From assembly GCA_036345935.2 (NCBI GenBank), contig JADWOT020000008.1:5125114-5189113 (forward strand): 64,000 bases of DNA, given 5' to 3'. The notes under the pieces are model-generated. The model was not told the origin of the DNA, ran no database searches, and saw only the letters and a list, made by a program, of their open reading frames with translations. Of this stretch, positions 11,928-24,194 are shown piece after piece. How positions within the stretch are numbered: the first letter of the stretch is position 1; every line of letters begins with the position of its first letter. This DNA comes from Taenia hydatigena. Taxonomy: Eukaryota; Platyhelminthes; Cestoda; Cyclophyllidea; Taeniidae. The position numbers were made by a program, and so were the translations under genes.

Positions 11928-13357
11928 ATGGAGAGGTTTCTTACCGGTCTTGCTGGTCCTGCTGCGCCGAAAAAGGCTATCTCAAGCAGTAAAGTGTTTA
12001 TTCCCTGGGTCGAAAAATAGTAAGTTTGGTTTGTGCACTTCATTTCTCAGTCGACCCAAAACTGTGAATGATGTCGCCCAGCAAGCTGAGGTTGTTTCTG
12101 TCCTGCAAAAATGCTTGAAGGGCGCTGATGTAAGGTAACTTTCTCATGTGATTTTCCTTAAGTTACCGAATCTTTTATTTTACGGGCCTCCAGGCACTGG
12201 CAAGACTTCCTTGATCCTTGCTCTTGCGCGTCAGCTCTTTGGGTTTGCTAAAATTCTTTTTTCTAATACTTCCCGCAGACCTTTATACTCAGACAGAGTC
12301 CTTGAACTGAATGCTAGTGACGAGCGTGGTATCAATGTCATCCGTGAGAAAGTTAAAAACTTCTCTAAATTGGCTGTCAGCGGTAGTGTCGAGGGTGCTA
12401 GCGGTTCAGCCTCTCCACCACCATACAAATTGGTTGTTCTCGATGAAGCCGACTCTATGACTGCCCCTGCTCAGGTATGCGACCCCTCACCACCTATCTG
12501 TTGCCTAGGCTGCTCTCCGGCGTCTAATGGAGACCGACGTGAAGAACACGCGGTTCTGTTTGACCTGCAATTACGTGACTCGAATTATCGGTCCAATCAC
12601 CAGTCGCTGCGCTAAATTCAGGTTTAAGCCTCTTGATAGCGAGGTCGCAAGGTCTAGACTTCGGTATATCGCTGGCGCCGAGAATATCGACGTCTCTGAT
12701 AGCGTGAGATAGCTCTTCCCACCTCCTTGTTCAATAGTTTAGCAGATCACCTGTTTTTCTCCCCTTGAGTAGACCTTGGACCACCTTTTGGTCTTGTGCG
12801 ACGGTGATCTGCGTCAAGGGATCACTCTTCTTCAGTCGGCTTTCCGTCTTGCAATTCCTTGTGATAAAAAGGAATCCACCAAATCCGTTCCCATCACTCG
12901 TGATGATCTTGATCGGGTAGCTACTGTGGTTCCCGATAGCTTTGAAAACGCCCTTATTTCTGCTGCAAAGAAACGTGATTTTGATGCCGTTCAGTCGACA
13001 ATCCTTGTAAGGGGGGTTTTAAATCCTCATTTCTCTGTTCGATTGGATTCGTGTGCTCACTGGCTGGTTTTACTGCAGGAATTTACGCGAGAAAGTCTCT
13101 CAGCACCCCAATTTTTGACTCAGCTTCAATCAAAAATAATGGAGTCGACGGAATTTTCGGATCGTTCAAAGCAGACGATATTGAAGGTCATGGCGGTAGG
13201 CAGTGTTTTTTTCTCTGTCTTTGCTTACCAACGCTTGGCTGTCCACTCTTGCCGTGTGTGCTCATTTCAGGAAATCGATTTGAGAATAATTCAAGGTGCA
13301 GAGGAGTACATACAGCTTCTTCATTTAGGCTGTCAAATGATCAAAAGTTTGGCTTGA
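11928..13357 (+). CDS. RFC4: replication factor C subunit 4 (clamp loader AAA+ subunit)
   Basis: A small subunit of the RFC complex, which opens PCNA and loads it onto primed DNA. Eight exons give about 359 residues (human 363): 11928-12019, 12051-12129, 12163-12242, 12279-12474, 12509-12703, 12773-13006, 13079-13195 and 13271-13357. All phases agree. The start is ATG at 11928 ([10 protein letters not shown]); PWVEKYRPKTV is the N-terminal RFC box, split by intron 1. Walker A is GPPGTGKTS and is followed by [11 protein letters not shown]; Walker B is VVLDEADSM; sensor 1 lies in LTCNYVTRI; and [12 protein letters not shown] carries the SRC arginine finger. [13 protein letters not shown] is the lid domain and the C-terminal helical collar ends at MIKSLA. 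NPLF replaced by LPNLLFYG context and KVKNF identify RFC4 over RFC2/5. Introns 1-4 are only 31-36 nt. The gene is divergent from the ZSWIM3-like gene, 770 bp away. Confidence 0.95.
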
Positions 13358-15374
13358 GATTCGAAACACCTTGTGAATTGACCAGAGTAATGGTGCTTGA
13401 TGCCTCTATCATTCTGCATTTACATATTTTGTAATACAGTTCAATGTGTTTGTACGTCCTCTGTTTTTGTTGATTTCTAATTTCAACCATTGAAAGTAGA
13501 AGGTGGAAACCAAATTTACACTCAGGACGTTGTTAAAAAACACCCTTACCGGTGTGCAGAGATGAGGTCTTGGTGCCCTAGGTGCATTCTAGGTCACGTT
13601 AGGGACAGTGCAAATGTGACGTTTCTCAGCCTTCTTAATGATTAGCGGCATAGCTTGTGCCCGTCAGTCTGAAGGTAAATTTGCGTCAATCATAATGCTG
13701 CGATGGCTCCCACCTCTGACGTCGCAGACGAACTCCACCTTTCCGCTGCTTGAAGTCATTGCTGATTTTTCTTGCCTTAAAGGAAGCATTTCTGGTAAAT
13801 AGTAAGAGTCCTCCTGCACGGCGTATCTGGAGAGGTTAGAAATTTATGATGCGTCATCCGAGCTCTTGGTCCTTCCAAACCTACGTGCCTAACAGCTTCT
13901 CTGGAAGTAACTCAGGCGTCATAAAATAGCTTGAGTATGCAAAAATTGCGTTTACGAATAGGTTGTGTACTTTAATCCTACAACGTAAAAGTAAAAAACT
14001 TGAGGAAGTGTTGGAGCTATGGAGCAGTCATGCTAAACGCCCGTTAGAAGAAACATTTCTAGAGCAAAGTACGAACTTGGCGAAAATTTTCGTTAGAACT
14101 AGTTCAAAATCCCTTTTAACATGTATTCGGAGTCCAGGCTACCAATTCTTTTCCAATAGTTCTACATTACCGAAGTTGTAGTCAACTAGGAATGTTGGGG
14201 AAGAACTCTCAAGCAGACCAAGTAGTCGGTGTTATTTTCAACTCGTCTCTTGCAAGGGCTGTTTACAGGGATTGAAAAGTCAGTGTGGCAGTACCCTCCT
14301 CCTTGAGCATGACAGAAGGGGTTGGAGACTGCCTACTTGTAGCTGCAACTTTAAGAATGGACGTGGGCTAGTCTCTAATCCTTTTTATTCTCAATCCACT
14401 CTCATGTCTGCAAATCCTGATTGAAGTCCGCACATGTGATCCGAGCCTGCTCCCTTCACGAACCCAACCTAACTCAATTCAAAATCGGTGGACACTTCTT
14501 GTCAATTTTGCTGTGTAGCATTTGAAGGAGTTGGCAAATCAACAGAGCATAGTGGATTCCACTTGGAATCATTCATTTAAAATTTAATTAAGAACAACTT
14601 CTGACCCTATTCAGCGATCATTAAGCAAACCAACATGTTTACTTGATTCATCCACTGGATAGTCCACCCTTCTACGACACCACCTCATCCTCACAAAATT
14701 ATCTTTTGCTCCCTGTGAGTTGGTCCTGACGGCGTACAGGACAGACGCTTTCCTGGAAAACCGGCTAGGATGCATCAATCAGCCGAGGAAAGGTCCTATT
14801 CCTTACTCCTCAAAACTAGCCTATCGGAGGATTCGCGTCTGAGAATTGAAGGGGGCTACTGCCTCACCTCATTCTCATTCCCCCAAATGTCATTTCACCG
14901 GGTGATCTTTCCCCACTTTTGTTAGAATTTGACAATTACCAGTAAGTTAGAAAGTGTAAGTGGCTGGAGGCGGACTATTTCGTGGATTGCAATGTTTGCC
15001 ACCTCAACAAATGAAGTATCTTCAAGCAGTTCTTGGCAAGTTTTAGTTCCACTTTATGCTCTTCTTTTTATTCATCATCTATTCGTTCTTTGTTCCGTAT
15101 TTGGTGAATTTTCACCGTTTTTCGATGTTTTATACGACACAGTTCCACCACTTTTTCCCTTCCCATAGATATTTAGGTAACAGTAAGAACGGAGTTGTGA
15201 ATAAGTAATTTGCATGGAAAGATTTTTTTCCGTTTGCATCTTTAGGCTTTTTCTCCTACACCAGCTTTCCTGACTGCCCATCCATAATTCATTCCAACGT
15301 GCACACAACGACGGCAACTTCGTTTTTTCCCCCTTTGAGGATGCTCACCACCCTTGCAACCCACAAGGCATTAC
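13358..15374. other. gene-poor intergenic region downstream of RFC4
   Basis: I see no gene I can identify. A 72-codon open stretch at 13963-14181 (+) includes KKLEEVLELWSSHAKRPLEE, which looks helical, but it has no supporting splice sites or known family. The remainder contains only short frames. Confidence 0.4.
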
Positions 15375-15464
15375 CTTGAAAGCAGTGAAGTGTGACTGCC
15401 GCACAGACTTGCTTTGAAGCAGTGAACGTCTTCACCAGGTCGAGGCAAGCCTCTTTGACACACA
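15375..15464 (-). pseudogene. possible TatD-DNase-like exon or exon relic
   Basis: On the minus strand a 90 nt segment is bounded by an acceptor-like CACGATTTGTTAG and a GTAATG donor, phases 1 and 1. It encodes CVKEACLDLVKTF followed by a short linker and VTLHCFQ, with Gly completed across the junction. This matches the spacing of TATDN2-type TatD nucleases, where HCREA..DLL..MKKF leads to RHCFTG, the metal-binding His-Cys-Phe-x-Gly. I could not find neighbouring exons for the rest of the barrel on either side, so it is a lone relic or a chance match. Confidence 0.25.
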
Positions 15465-17814
15465 CTAACAAATCGTGTAGGTAGGGAGTGTGAGACATGC
15501 GTGCTCCGCGTGCACACATGTCACTCAAATCTTATTGACGGTGTCAATGCTACGAGGAGGGTGAATTAATTTGTTTACTCAACCCTCACCCTCCTTCCTG
15601 AGGGTTGTTTACGGGGCTAGAGTTAGGCTGAAACCCTCTTCATCCTCTTATCCGTTATTTGGTGACCCATATGAGGGCTGTAAATTGCTGCAGCAGGTTA
15701 TGCTTGTCTGATGCGCAATTAGGGCACCGAAAGAGGAGAGGGACAGGTTTTCGTGTGAGTTATTGCATCACGCTTCGCAATCCCTTGTCACTGTGTGTAG
15801 AACTTCTACGGGTACGCTGGCTCGATCAAATAAAAAATACAAACTGATGGCCAATCTCTGGGGTGTGACATAGCGCAGCATCCAACTCATCTGTCTCGAT
15901 CAAAAGTGAGAAGGTGGCTACGCACTACAATTCCAAGTGTTCCTTGAATTGTTGTGTTTATCATTGCCAACTGAAAGCTTCCTTCTTGTGGAACTTCGCC
16001 ACGCGACGAAGTGTGTCCAGGGTCCGATATTCCACACACACAGGAATGGCTTAAAACCGTGGGCTGGGAGCTATCATGCCTGGGATCGTTGCTGACGGGC
16101 AGGCTCACGACCACCTTTGGAGCGTTGGCATCATTCGATATGAATGCCTTACAGTTTGAGTGCTAATTGCCGATCTGTAGCCCTCACAGCGACGCCCTTC
16201 CAAGTATTAATTGTCCAACAATTAGAGACTCAGGCAAGTGGATGTTAAGAACTGTGTAGGAAAGGGCAGAGTTCTCTTGGAGTCCTGACAATCCCTCCAT
16301 GACGGCTCCTGTGGAGGAGATTGCACGCCACTGTCCCCTTCCAAGGATCCGAAAGGGCAGATGCCTTCAATTTGGTGGACAGTACTTTTCTGGCTTTTTG
16401 GTTACCCTCAGCGTTTGTGGTGAAGCTCTCTCCCATCGATGCTTGGAAAGCCACACCTCTGAGAGAGGACAGTGCCGTTGGCACATGGCAGTACCAGGAG
16501 TATCGCCTTAAAAGGTAAATCCACTTTAAGTTGTTTAATGAGTGGCTTTGATTCGCGAGCACTTTGCGATCTCCAGTGGGTGATTCGTGCGTGATTCTTA
16601 TCCCGGTTCCCCCCTGTTACGAGTCTCCATAGTCGCGTCTCGCCTCAACGGATCCTCCTTCTTGTGTGATGTGCTCTAGGTATCCACCAACATGGCAGAA
16701 ATCCCACGCACATCCAGTGGAGCGTGATGCTTTGGCATTGTGCAAAAAGCCTGGTAAAAAACCTTGATAAGTTAGGTGTTGATGGGTGCATGTGTCAGTG
16801 ATATGGTGTGATGTCTGTGCCACTGTGTTGATGTAAAACTCCTCACCCCTCACCCTCCATGGTGTGGTGGTGGGTTCACACGGCTAATCACAAACATAAG
16901 CCACTTGTGTATTTATATATACACACACATGCACACACAATCCCGGACAAGCGCCAGCTTGTGGTCTTTGATCCACCCTGACACTTGTTTATTCACCTAA
17001 CCTAGTTGTACAATTTGGATGTCATGTCGTGTGCCATTAGTGGATTGGGAACAAGGCTTCCAACTCAAAAAATGAAGAGCTTCAGAGCTAGCGCTATCAA
17101 ACACGAAGGTAATGCGATTGTGTGACTCTATTCATATTTAGTTTGACAGCTACAACGTAATTCTGGGCTCCATTGTTGACCTTTTCATTAGGGAAACACA
17201 CACTTTGACTGGCATTCAGTGATGAGTTGAGAGAAGTGCCGCGTGTTTTTTTGCTAATGACTTGCCTTCTTCTTTCTGCAGAAGTAAAATTGCCAGCAGG
17301 CATTGGCAGTCATGTGCTCCCTAAGTGTTGGGCTCCCGACAACAATGAATTCTTTCCTTCTTACCAAACATTAGAATTTTTAATTGTACGAAAGGAACAT
17401 GAATTAAGCATTACAATTTCAATGTCTTAATTGTTTATTTTGTGTGTTTTTTTTCATTCTTGGCATTAAATTTTCGGTGCGTCCAGTGTGCTGGCCTCCT
17501 ATTGGTCCAGATGGCAGTCCACTAAATTCCGTCATTTTTTCTTCTTTGTTTTTCATTGTTCTCCAATAGGCGTTTGTCATAATTCATTGGATTGTTACTG
17601 TTTCCTTGCAGACGATTTTACTCCCCTTTATTCAGCCTAGAAGACTATCTTTCCTTGCCTTGTAGAGTGTTACATTTGCCTCAACAAGTAATTGGTCGCA
17701 GAAGGAAAAACAATGGGAAATAATGAGGGAATCATTTTCCTCCCATTCATAAGCATAAATGGAGTAGATTTCTATCTAGTTAGTTCAATTATTTGAAGAT
17801 TTAAAACTTTAATA
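15465..17814. other. intergenic region without identified genes
   Basis: Several open frames of 60-105 codons exist on both strands around 15.9, 16.3, 16.7 and 17.2 kb, but none has a recognisable motif or consistent splice pattern. A short AC-rich run (ATATATACACACACATGCACACACA) lies near 16913-16940. Confidence 0.4.
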
Positions 17815-18000
17815 AAGTGATGATGATGGTTTTGGAAAGATGTCCTGTCAAATGAACCATGCTGTGGTCAATGCCAGTGTGACAAGAGTACAAACAGGCG
17901 GTGTCACAAAACTATTGAACGGTTAGAATTGCTTTGGCATCTTAAAGTTCTCTTTAGCTCCAAAAGGTGGCAAAAAATATTCCAATTAGCTCACTCAGTG
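17815..18000 (+). repeat. direct repeat, left copy
   Basis: About 185 bp, starting AATAAAGTGATGATGATGG, that recurs in the same orientation at 18597-18770. Shared blocks include GTCAAATGAA, GCTRTGGT, GACAAGAGTACA, CAGGYGGTG and TCTTAAAGTTCT. Identity is roughly 75-80% by eye, so the copies are old. They bracket the integrase relic. Confidence 0.65.
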
Positions 18001-18235
18001 GTTAAAAACAATGAAGGAGATTGATCGTTCATTTGCATGCTGGTACGATGATTTGCAACAATATGACTTGACAGGTCAGTATAGAAAAGGGGAATAAACA
18101 TGCCAACACTGACACACCATTGGAGAAGCACGCAGAGTACGGATCTCGACACGACTCTAGCAAAGAAGAGGTTTCTGGCATCCTCTTATAACCTCACAAC
18201 AAGACAGTTGTGTGGATATGGCAAGAATAATCAAA

Positions 18236-18480
18236 ACTCCTCCTAGAGGAGGCGGTTTTATGGTGCCATGGGGATGCCACTTCTCCAAAGCGCCTAGTAG
18301 TCCCAGGTTTTGTTAATACAAGCCACCCTTCGAGACTTACACGATCAAATGGGTCATGTAGGTGGGTACAAGATGCTAGAGGCCTCGAGCAAACAATACT
18401 GGTGGTCCTCACTTCTGTCGAACCTGCATCAGCAGTTTCAAGAGGCCTCACTCCACAGCAATGGCACCTCTTCAACCCCT
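18236..18480 (+). mobile_element. Ty3/gypsy-type retroelement integrase relic
   Basis: A frame reading LLEEAVLWCHGDATSPKRLVVPGF, then after a frameshift LLIQATLRDLHDQ and MGHVGGYKMLEASSKQYWWSSL. This is the region just before and within the integrase H2C2 zinc-binding domain of Ty3/gypsy Pol, where LVVP...L..LHD...GH.G..KTL......YWP is typical. The HxxxGHxGxxKxxE...YWW pattern is clear. The CxxC pair and catalytic core do not follow, so it is a short decayed fragment, not an active element. Confidence 0.6.
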
Positions 18481-18596
18481 GTCTATGGTCATGGGCCCAC
18501 TACCACCTACCAAGTGGCGAAACCGATGTATTCAGGTTTTGGTTAACTACTTCGTGAAAGTAGTTCGAAAATATAAAACTTGAAAAAAAACTGGCA

Positions 18597-18770
18597 GTGA
18601 TAATGCTAATGACGATGACGTTAAAAAGATGCCACGTCAAATGAAGCGTGCTATGGTTAATACCAGTGACAAGAGTACAGACAGGTGGTGCCACAAAATA
18701 GTAAAATGGGTATCTTAAAGTTCTTTCTAGCTCTAGAAGATGGCGCAAACAAAAAAATTCACCTAGTGGT
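18597..18770 (+). repeat. direct repeat, right copy
   Basis: The partner of 17815-18000, about 600 bp away in the same orientation, with conserved blocks GTCAAATGAAGCGTGCTATGG and GACAAGAGTACAGACAGGTG. The pair may be the LTRs of the element that contributed the integrase fragment or a segmental duplication. No TG/CA ends were recognised. Confidence 0.65.
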
Positions 18771-20464
18771 GAGTAGCTCCTCTACGCATAGGGTTCCATT
18801 CAACACTAAAAGGGAGCTAAAAAGCCGAATGGAAAGCTTGAATGTCAATCTGCAGAATTATAATTAATCTCTCAGTTAAGTAGGCTCTCATCAAAGAGAA
18901 GCAAGTCAATAGTGATTAAGCAATAAACCTGTCATTCATGTGTACGAAGAGTGCTAGAACAGCGACAGTCGCATGCGTAGAGCTCTCTTTCCAATCCGCA
19001 CAAACCCTCCACCTAGTTACTTCTATACTTTCTGTTAATGAGCTTATGATCCAGAAGATTGCTTCAACAGGCATAATTAATTGCATTATGTTTGGGATTG
19101 TCAATCATGGCATTTGGATGCTTTTGAAGCAATCTGTGAATATTCTGATGGTTGTTGTCACCACATGTCATGACGTGGCATTAAATCAGGGAGTCGTGAC
19201 GCCTAAGTCTAATCTCAGTCACTTTGAAAATGGGATTTTGGTGCATGCTGGAAAGACCGAAAGATTCCATCATTGAACCTCCTCATTTGGGTGCACACCT
19301 TAACCCCACCTAGAGTTACTTACCCATTACGCCTGGCAGGCAACTCGGATTCTGTGATGTCGCTGCGACACTGCTCGTAGTCAGTATGGTGTTATCAACT
19401 ATCGCACGTCTTGTGTGGGTGGATTAAACTTACGGTTTTGGTAAAGTAAGCAATATGCATGTATGTGTGTGTGTGAGAGAGAGATTGTAGGGCAGCACCA
19501 GCATTGACAGGTCGCAATAAACAAAATGCGAATCTGCGTGTGTGTGAGTGTGAATGTTAAGTGCGGGTACTCGCTTCCAAACACGCATACTGTGAGGGTC
19601 GAATGCTTGTGCGCATTTGTGTGTGTGTGTGTGTATGTGTGTGAACTTAATGAAGTTAAATATATTACTCTACCTTCTTGTAACTGTCACCACCTCAACG
19701 CTCATTTTCAGTGCTACCACCACCTCCTCCTCCTACTCGTCCTTCAATGGGCATGCAAGGACCGTGTAAATACGCAGGCAATCAGGCGCTGATGAACGCG
19801 TGTGCACTGCTAGCAGCCTCTCGAATGCTGAAGTCACCAACACGTCGAAAGGGAAAGTTAAAATGCAACCGTGAAGTTGTTAGCGCGCAGTGATGATCAG
19901 GAAGCCCTTTTGATCCACACATACACACACACACACACAAACTTCATTAAGAGTTCGAGTTCCGTGTAATAGCATTTCGAGTTAACCTTGTTTAAGCGGT
20001 GCCAACTGGAAGCCCATGCTTTACGAACCCGCGCTTCTAAAATGCGGTGATTCACACACTCACCTCATGTTACCCCCTTTTTTGGATAGCTTAGTAACCC
20101 AACTGCAGGCCTCTTTTTTGCTGCCATGTGCGAATAAAATTCCTCTTAAATATCATGTGTCAATAGGCAAGATATTGCCTGACCGGTACAGGCAAATGAA
20201 TCGGAGCGAATTCGGCGGTCCACCAGTCGCGTAGCACAATTGGAACTTTTTCTCATGTTCAAATAAGATGCCAGTTGTCTTTACTCCTTCCTTTCCAATC
20301 TAAGTAATTTCTGTTGCACTAAATGGGTTTCACTTATGTTACGTGCGGGCTTGGCTAGAAAGCTAGGGCATTGTGCACAAGTGACGGTAATAACGGAGAT
20401 ATTAATCAATCTGATTTTTTAAGAAGATACAAAGTAGGTACATGCTGCCCTCAAAAAAGGACAG
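18771..20464. other. intergenic region with TG/CA microsatellites
   Basis: No supported gene. Dinucleotide tracts occur at about 19461-19485 (TG then GA), 19619-19643 (GT) and 19918-19942 (CA); the GT and CA tracts are complementary and about 300 bp apart. The open frame at 18938-19276 has no recognised domain. Confidence 0.5.
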
Positions 20465-20472
20465 CAAATGAA

Positions 20473-20934
20473 CCAATTCAGCTTGTTTTTAAGTTATTTG
20501 ACAGATTTTCGGGTGAAGAGGGAAACCAATAAGAAGTTGCGGGGGCAACTCCGCTGCACCATGAACCAATCATCACGTGCTGGGGCTGCCCGACCTTGAG
20601 GATAGCGCGATTTTTAGCGTACACGAGTAGACCAATCAGTGTGTTGACTGCAAAACGCAGTTCCTTTTCGCGTTGGCAAGTTCTAACTGCTTACACGTCA
20701 CCGTTGCATTTAACCTTAGAGTGCAGTGATTTTGTAAAAAATGCCTTATCTTTTGCTCTTTTAGCTTTAAATGTTGCAGGCAATGCAGGTTTTTTCCATC
20801 TTTGAGGCGCAAGTTTGGAGTCGTTAAGTCGGCGTAACTTGATGAGCTTGGCCGGAAATGCGCACTGCACCCAGTTTAAAGGAGAGTTATTTACTAAAAA
20901 ATAAGGAGCCCTAAGTATGGCAGAGTGAACCAAT
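20473..20934 (+). promoter_or_regulatory. cluster of CCAAT boxes
   Basis: Five CCAAT motifs in the same orientation lie at 20473, 20526, 20566, 20632 and 20930, most in the form ACCAAT(C/A)A. A CACGTG E-box lies at 20575-20580. The density is typical of an NF-Y-dependent promoter. I could not find the coding exon it might drive, so the transcript is unknown or the cluster is fortuitous. Confidence 0.35.
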
Positions 20935-20939
20935 CACTG

Positions 20940-23900
20940 GGCACTCATTTCTCCTGTGCTACATGTGAAGTTGGTGTCTACGAGGCAGGTGGTGACTTCT
21001 ATGCATGACAGTGATTTGTCACCCTCTTTATCTGTCGGAACAGAGTACTTCGGTGTTGAGACAGGCAGTGTAGAAAAGAAATGATAATCGAAGGCGTTGT
21101 CCACTCATAATTGGAAGGCACATTGACTGGGAGAGGATGACAAGAACCAGTTATCGAGCTTAACCATCCTCCGTTTTGGACAAGGTTATGCGGCTGCTTA
21201 TTTTCGAGCTTAGACTGGCCTTCAAAATAGAACTTGGGGAAGGCGGAGCTCGCAACAAAAGCAGAGGGAACCTTGCATCAAGGCAGACCTGAAATTAGTT
21301 TGTGCGCCTGTATCAACTCTGTTCTGCGCTTTCCTCCCAACTTATAAGTTGGTTGGTCATACATAACAGTATCAAATTTGTCCCGATTATTCAACATTAG
21401 CCAGATACGTATTTTATTCACTCTCTTAGCTACTGAAGTAGTTATGAGTTTTTTGGTCCTTCAAAGTGCCCTTTGACACTCGAGTCTCCCACTTAATTAC
21501 TCGGATAATTGTCTTCGGAATACTCGTGAGCACCTGTTGAAGTACCCTTCAGGTATTTTTTTATCCACTGCCATGTCGCCTCATTGAAAAGTCAAGAAGA
21601 AGTAGTTTCATTCCCATTCAGAGCCTTCAGTTATCCCTATTCGCTGTTTTGCTGGGTTGACGATCGCGCGTCTCCTTCTTTGCGCTGATCGCCTAATTAG
21701 ATCTTGTGCACGCATTCACAATTGCGCACTGGCACGGAGGATATCTCTCAAATGCACGTAGGAGTTTAGTGCAGTAACTAACTAGAGGAGTAGGTAACGC
21801 CTTCGTTCGTGAAAGAGGCCCTAGCCGTGGAGATGATAGAACAAAGAACTGCTCCATCAAAGGAGCACACACTCTGTGGTTTCAGCATGCCCACACGTGT
21901 GCAGCTGGACATGCATACACATCTGCAGCAGATGTGAGACGGTATACGCAAAAGGTAGGATTTATGGGCTTGGGCTCCCCTACCTACAAAAGTTCAACAA
22001 CATTGTGAACCTACATGCACGCCTCCAATATCCTCGTCGGTGCTTTGTGTGCAGTCGCGCACGGCGAACACACCCTATTTGCGTCACAAATTTTATGCTC
22101 GTTACTCCTTTTGCGTCTTAGGAGGAGCGTCATTTTAAAAAATCTTGGTGAAAAGAGGAATTACAATCGACCAGGTCTGAGATTTTTTTTGGTAGTCCTT
22201 TCTTAATTGGGAGGATTGCAAAAAAAAGGAACGGAGAACTACTTGGATTTAATTTGAGCGCCTAAATGCAACTGCAAAAGTAGAAAATTTTATGGATTGC
22301 CAGTCTCACCTGACTACGCGTAAACACAAGCCTACGTGGAATCGGATTAACCAAGTGCGTGGGACGAGATGACGTCACCCGTGTGGTTGCTGCGTCATTA
22401 AAAATCGATTAACCTCTCTCTGCAAGCCAATCAGGTCGCTGCAATTAACCGCTACAGCGCACCAACTGTGTGGTCGAGAGGTGTTCCATTAAATTTCCTT
22501 TCTTGATGTTCGGGTGGGCTTGGCCTGCGCTAGCGCTGACTGGGGACACAAGCGTGCACATGCATGCAAGCGCTTCGCCTGCATCGACGCTCACTTCAAC
22601 CGCATTAGCTGTGGCCTGAGTGAATGAGTCATCCCTCCCTCCCCCTGTGCATCGTCGTCCTCGCGGCGCACTGCTCCACACGTGCATGTACAAGCCTAAC
22701 GAGCGAGCTAGGAAGGCTTAGCGCTTGCGTTTCGTTGCCCCGGTTAACCCTAGTGAACGTGGACGCGATGCTAACGCATAGTTTTGACGCTGTGAGAGTG
22801 CAAATTATCACTGTGTCAATGGATCAAGGATAGCCCGTGGTCACACTTGTAAGGTTTAATCATGGAAGGAGACCAAACATGAATCGTCTGGATCACACGA
22901 CCGAACTCTACTCCTGTTCTCTTCGGAAGCCTTGTTAATATATTAGGTTTTCACAACACCACCAGCAGATCAGTTGTGTCCTTGAGCAAGTTAAGACGTC
23001 GATTCTGTTCACGAAACAAGTCGGGATGAGCAAAGAAGCATTTGTGAAGCCCTCATCTGAGTTGAACCAATTAGATACAGACACGTTGGGCATAATGCGA
23101 CCTGTATTCTCACACAGGCTGGAACAACCATACTGTGTGAAATCGCGGCGGCGTTACCCGCTTCAAGCTTGCCTACTTTGTATACACTTAGCGCACCCTC
23201 ATCCGGCTACATTTACAAGTAAGCTTATGTGATTCTTACGTCAATTCAGTCCGGATATGTGAGTGTAAACGTTCCGCAACACAATAGGAACTTCAACCAG
23301 AGACCGGTGTGTGGATTTGCAAATTAGACACACCACGACGAAATTGAAGAGGCATAACAGGTATTACTTCGCGCCACGAACCGCCCTTTTCTTCTAGAGT
23401 ATTTGGAGGAAAAGTGGCAACTGTCATTGATGCAATAAACGGGAGATAGATGTTCCTCGGTCTGACTAGACACACAGCAAAAACGATGCATTCCTTCTGT
23501 CCGATGGGATCACGATCCGCAGCACCGATTTACTGTTACCATTTCTTGTACCAAAAATGTCGTTGAAACATGATAGGACGTAATTCCACAGTGGGGAGCG
23601 CTATTCCGCCCTCGTTTTGGTCCCGGTATCCAAGCAAAGGACCGAGGCAAGAGTAATGAGGCAATATCCGCTTCTAAAAGTCCCTATGTCCGCCATTACT
23701 CTCCACACTTTATTTACCGAAAGAGTATAGTCCATGACGAAATTAGTTCCACTAAGGAGCATGTGAAAACGGCTAGGGCCTATGCACTTTCACTGTTTCA
23801 TGTACGCTAAAGTGGGCTTTTGTGGATGCGTTGTGAAACCTCCACGCAAGCAAACTTCCTGGATAGCGCCGTGAGCCAGCAAACAGGGCTCTGCTACCAG

Positions 23901-23980
23901 CGCGATTCACGCCCATTCAGATGCCTGATCAATGTGCTTGTTGTCGCGTTGCGTGTGCGTTTTGCGCACTAACGCACTGC
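20940..23980. other. intergenic region upstream of SPEN
   Basis: No gene is supported. The stretch at about 22500-22850 is locally GC-rich and has overlapping open frames on both strands, but none shows a conserved motif. A further CCAAT box lies at 22427-22431. Confidence 0.4.
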
Positions 23981-23984
23981 CTCT

Positions 23985-24194
23985 CCATTGGCTGATCACA
24001 TCGGTGCGACCCAGGCGCTGACATCGATTAGTTCACGCGTACCAATAAGAAGGAGGAAATTCCTTCACAGGCGTTGGCTGGCTGTGGGGTGGCAAGACAC
24101 GCGCTTCGTTTGGTCATTCAGAATTCTGTCTTGCTCTGCTCAGCTTGCGCGAAGAGTTTGCTAGAATGCTAAGAGGAATTATTGACACAGAGGA
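23985..24194 (+). promoter_or_regulatory. probable SPEN proximal promoter/5' leader
   Basis: An inverted CCAAT (ATTGG, 23987-23991) and a forward CCAAT (24042-24046) lie 150-210 bp before the SPEN start codon. No TATA box is evident. The assignment rests only on position and motif. Confidence 0.35.

Noticed and set aside
19461..19942. TG and CA tracts as a functional hairpin
   Set aside because: The tracts are complementary, but such microsatellites are common and no flanking pairing supports a designed structure.
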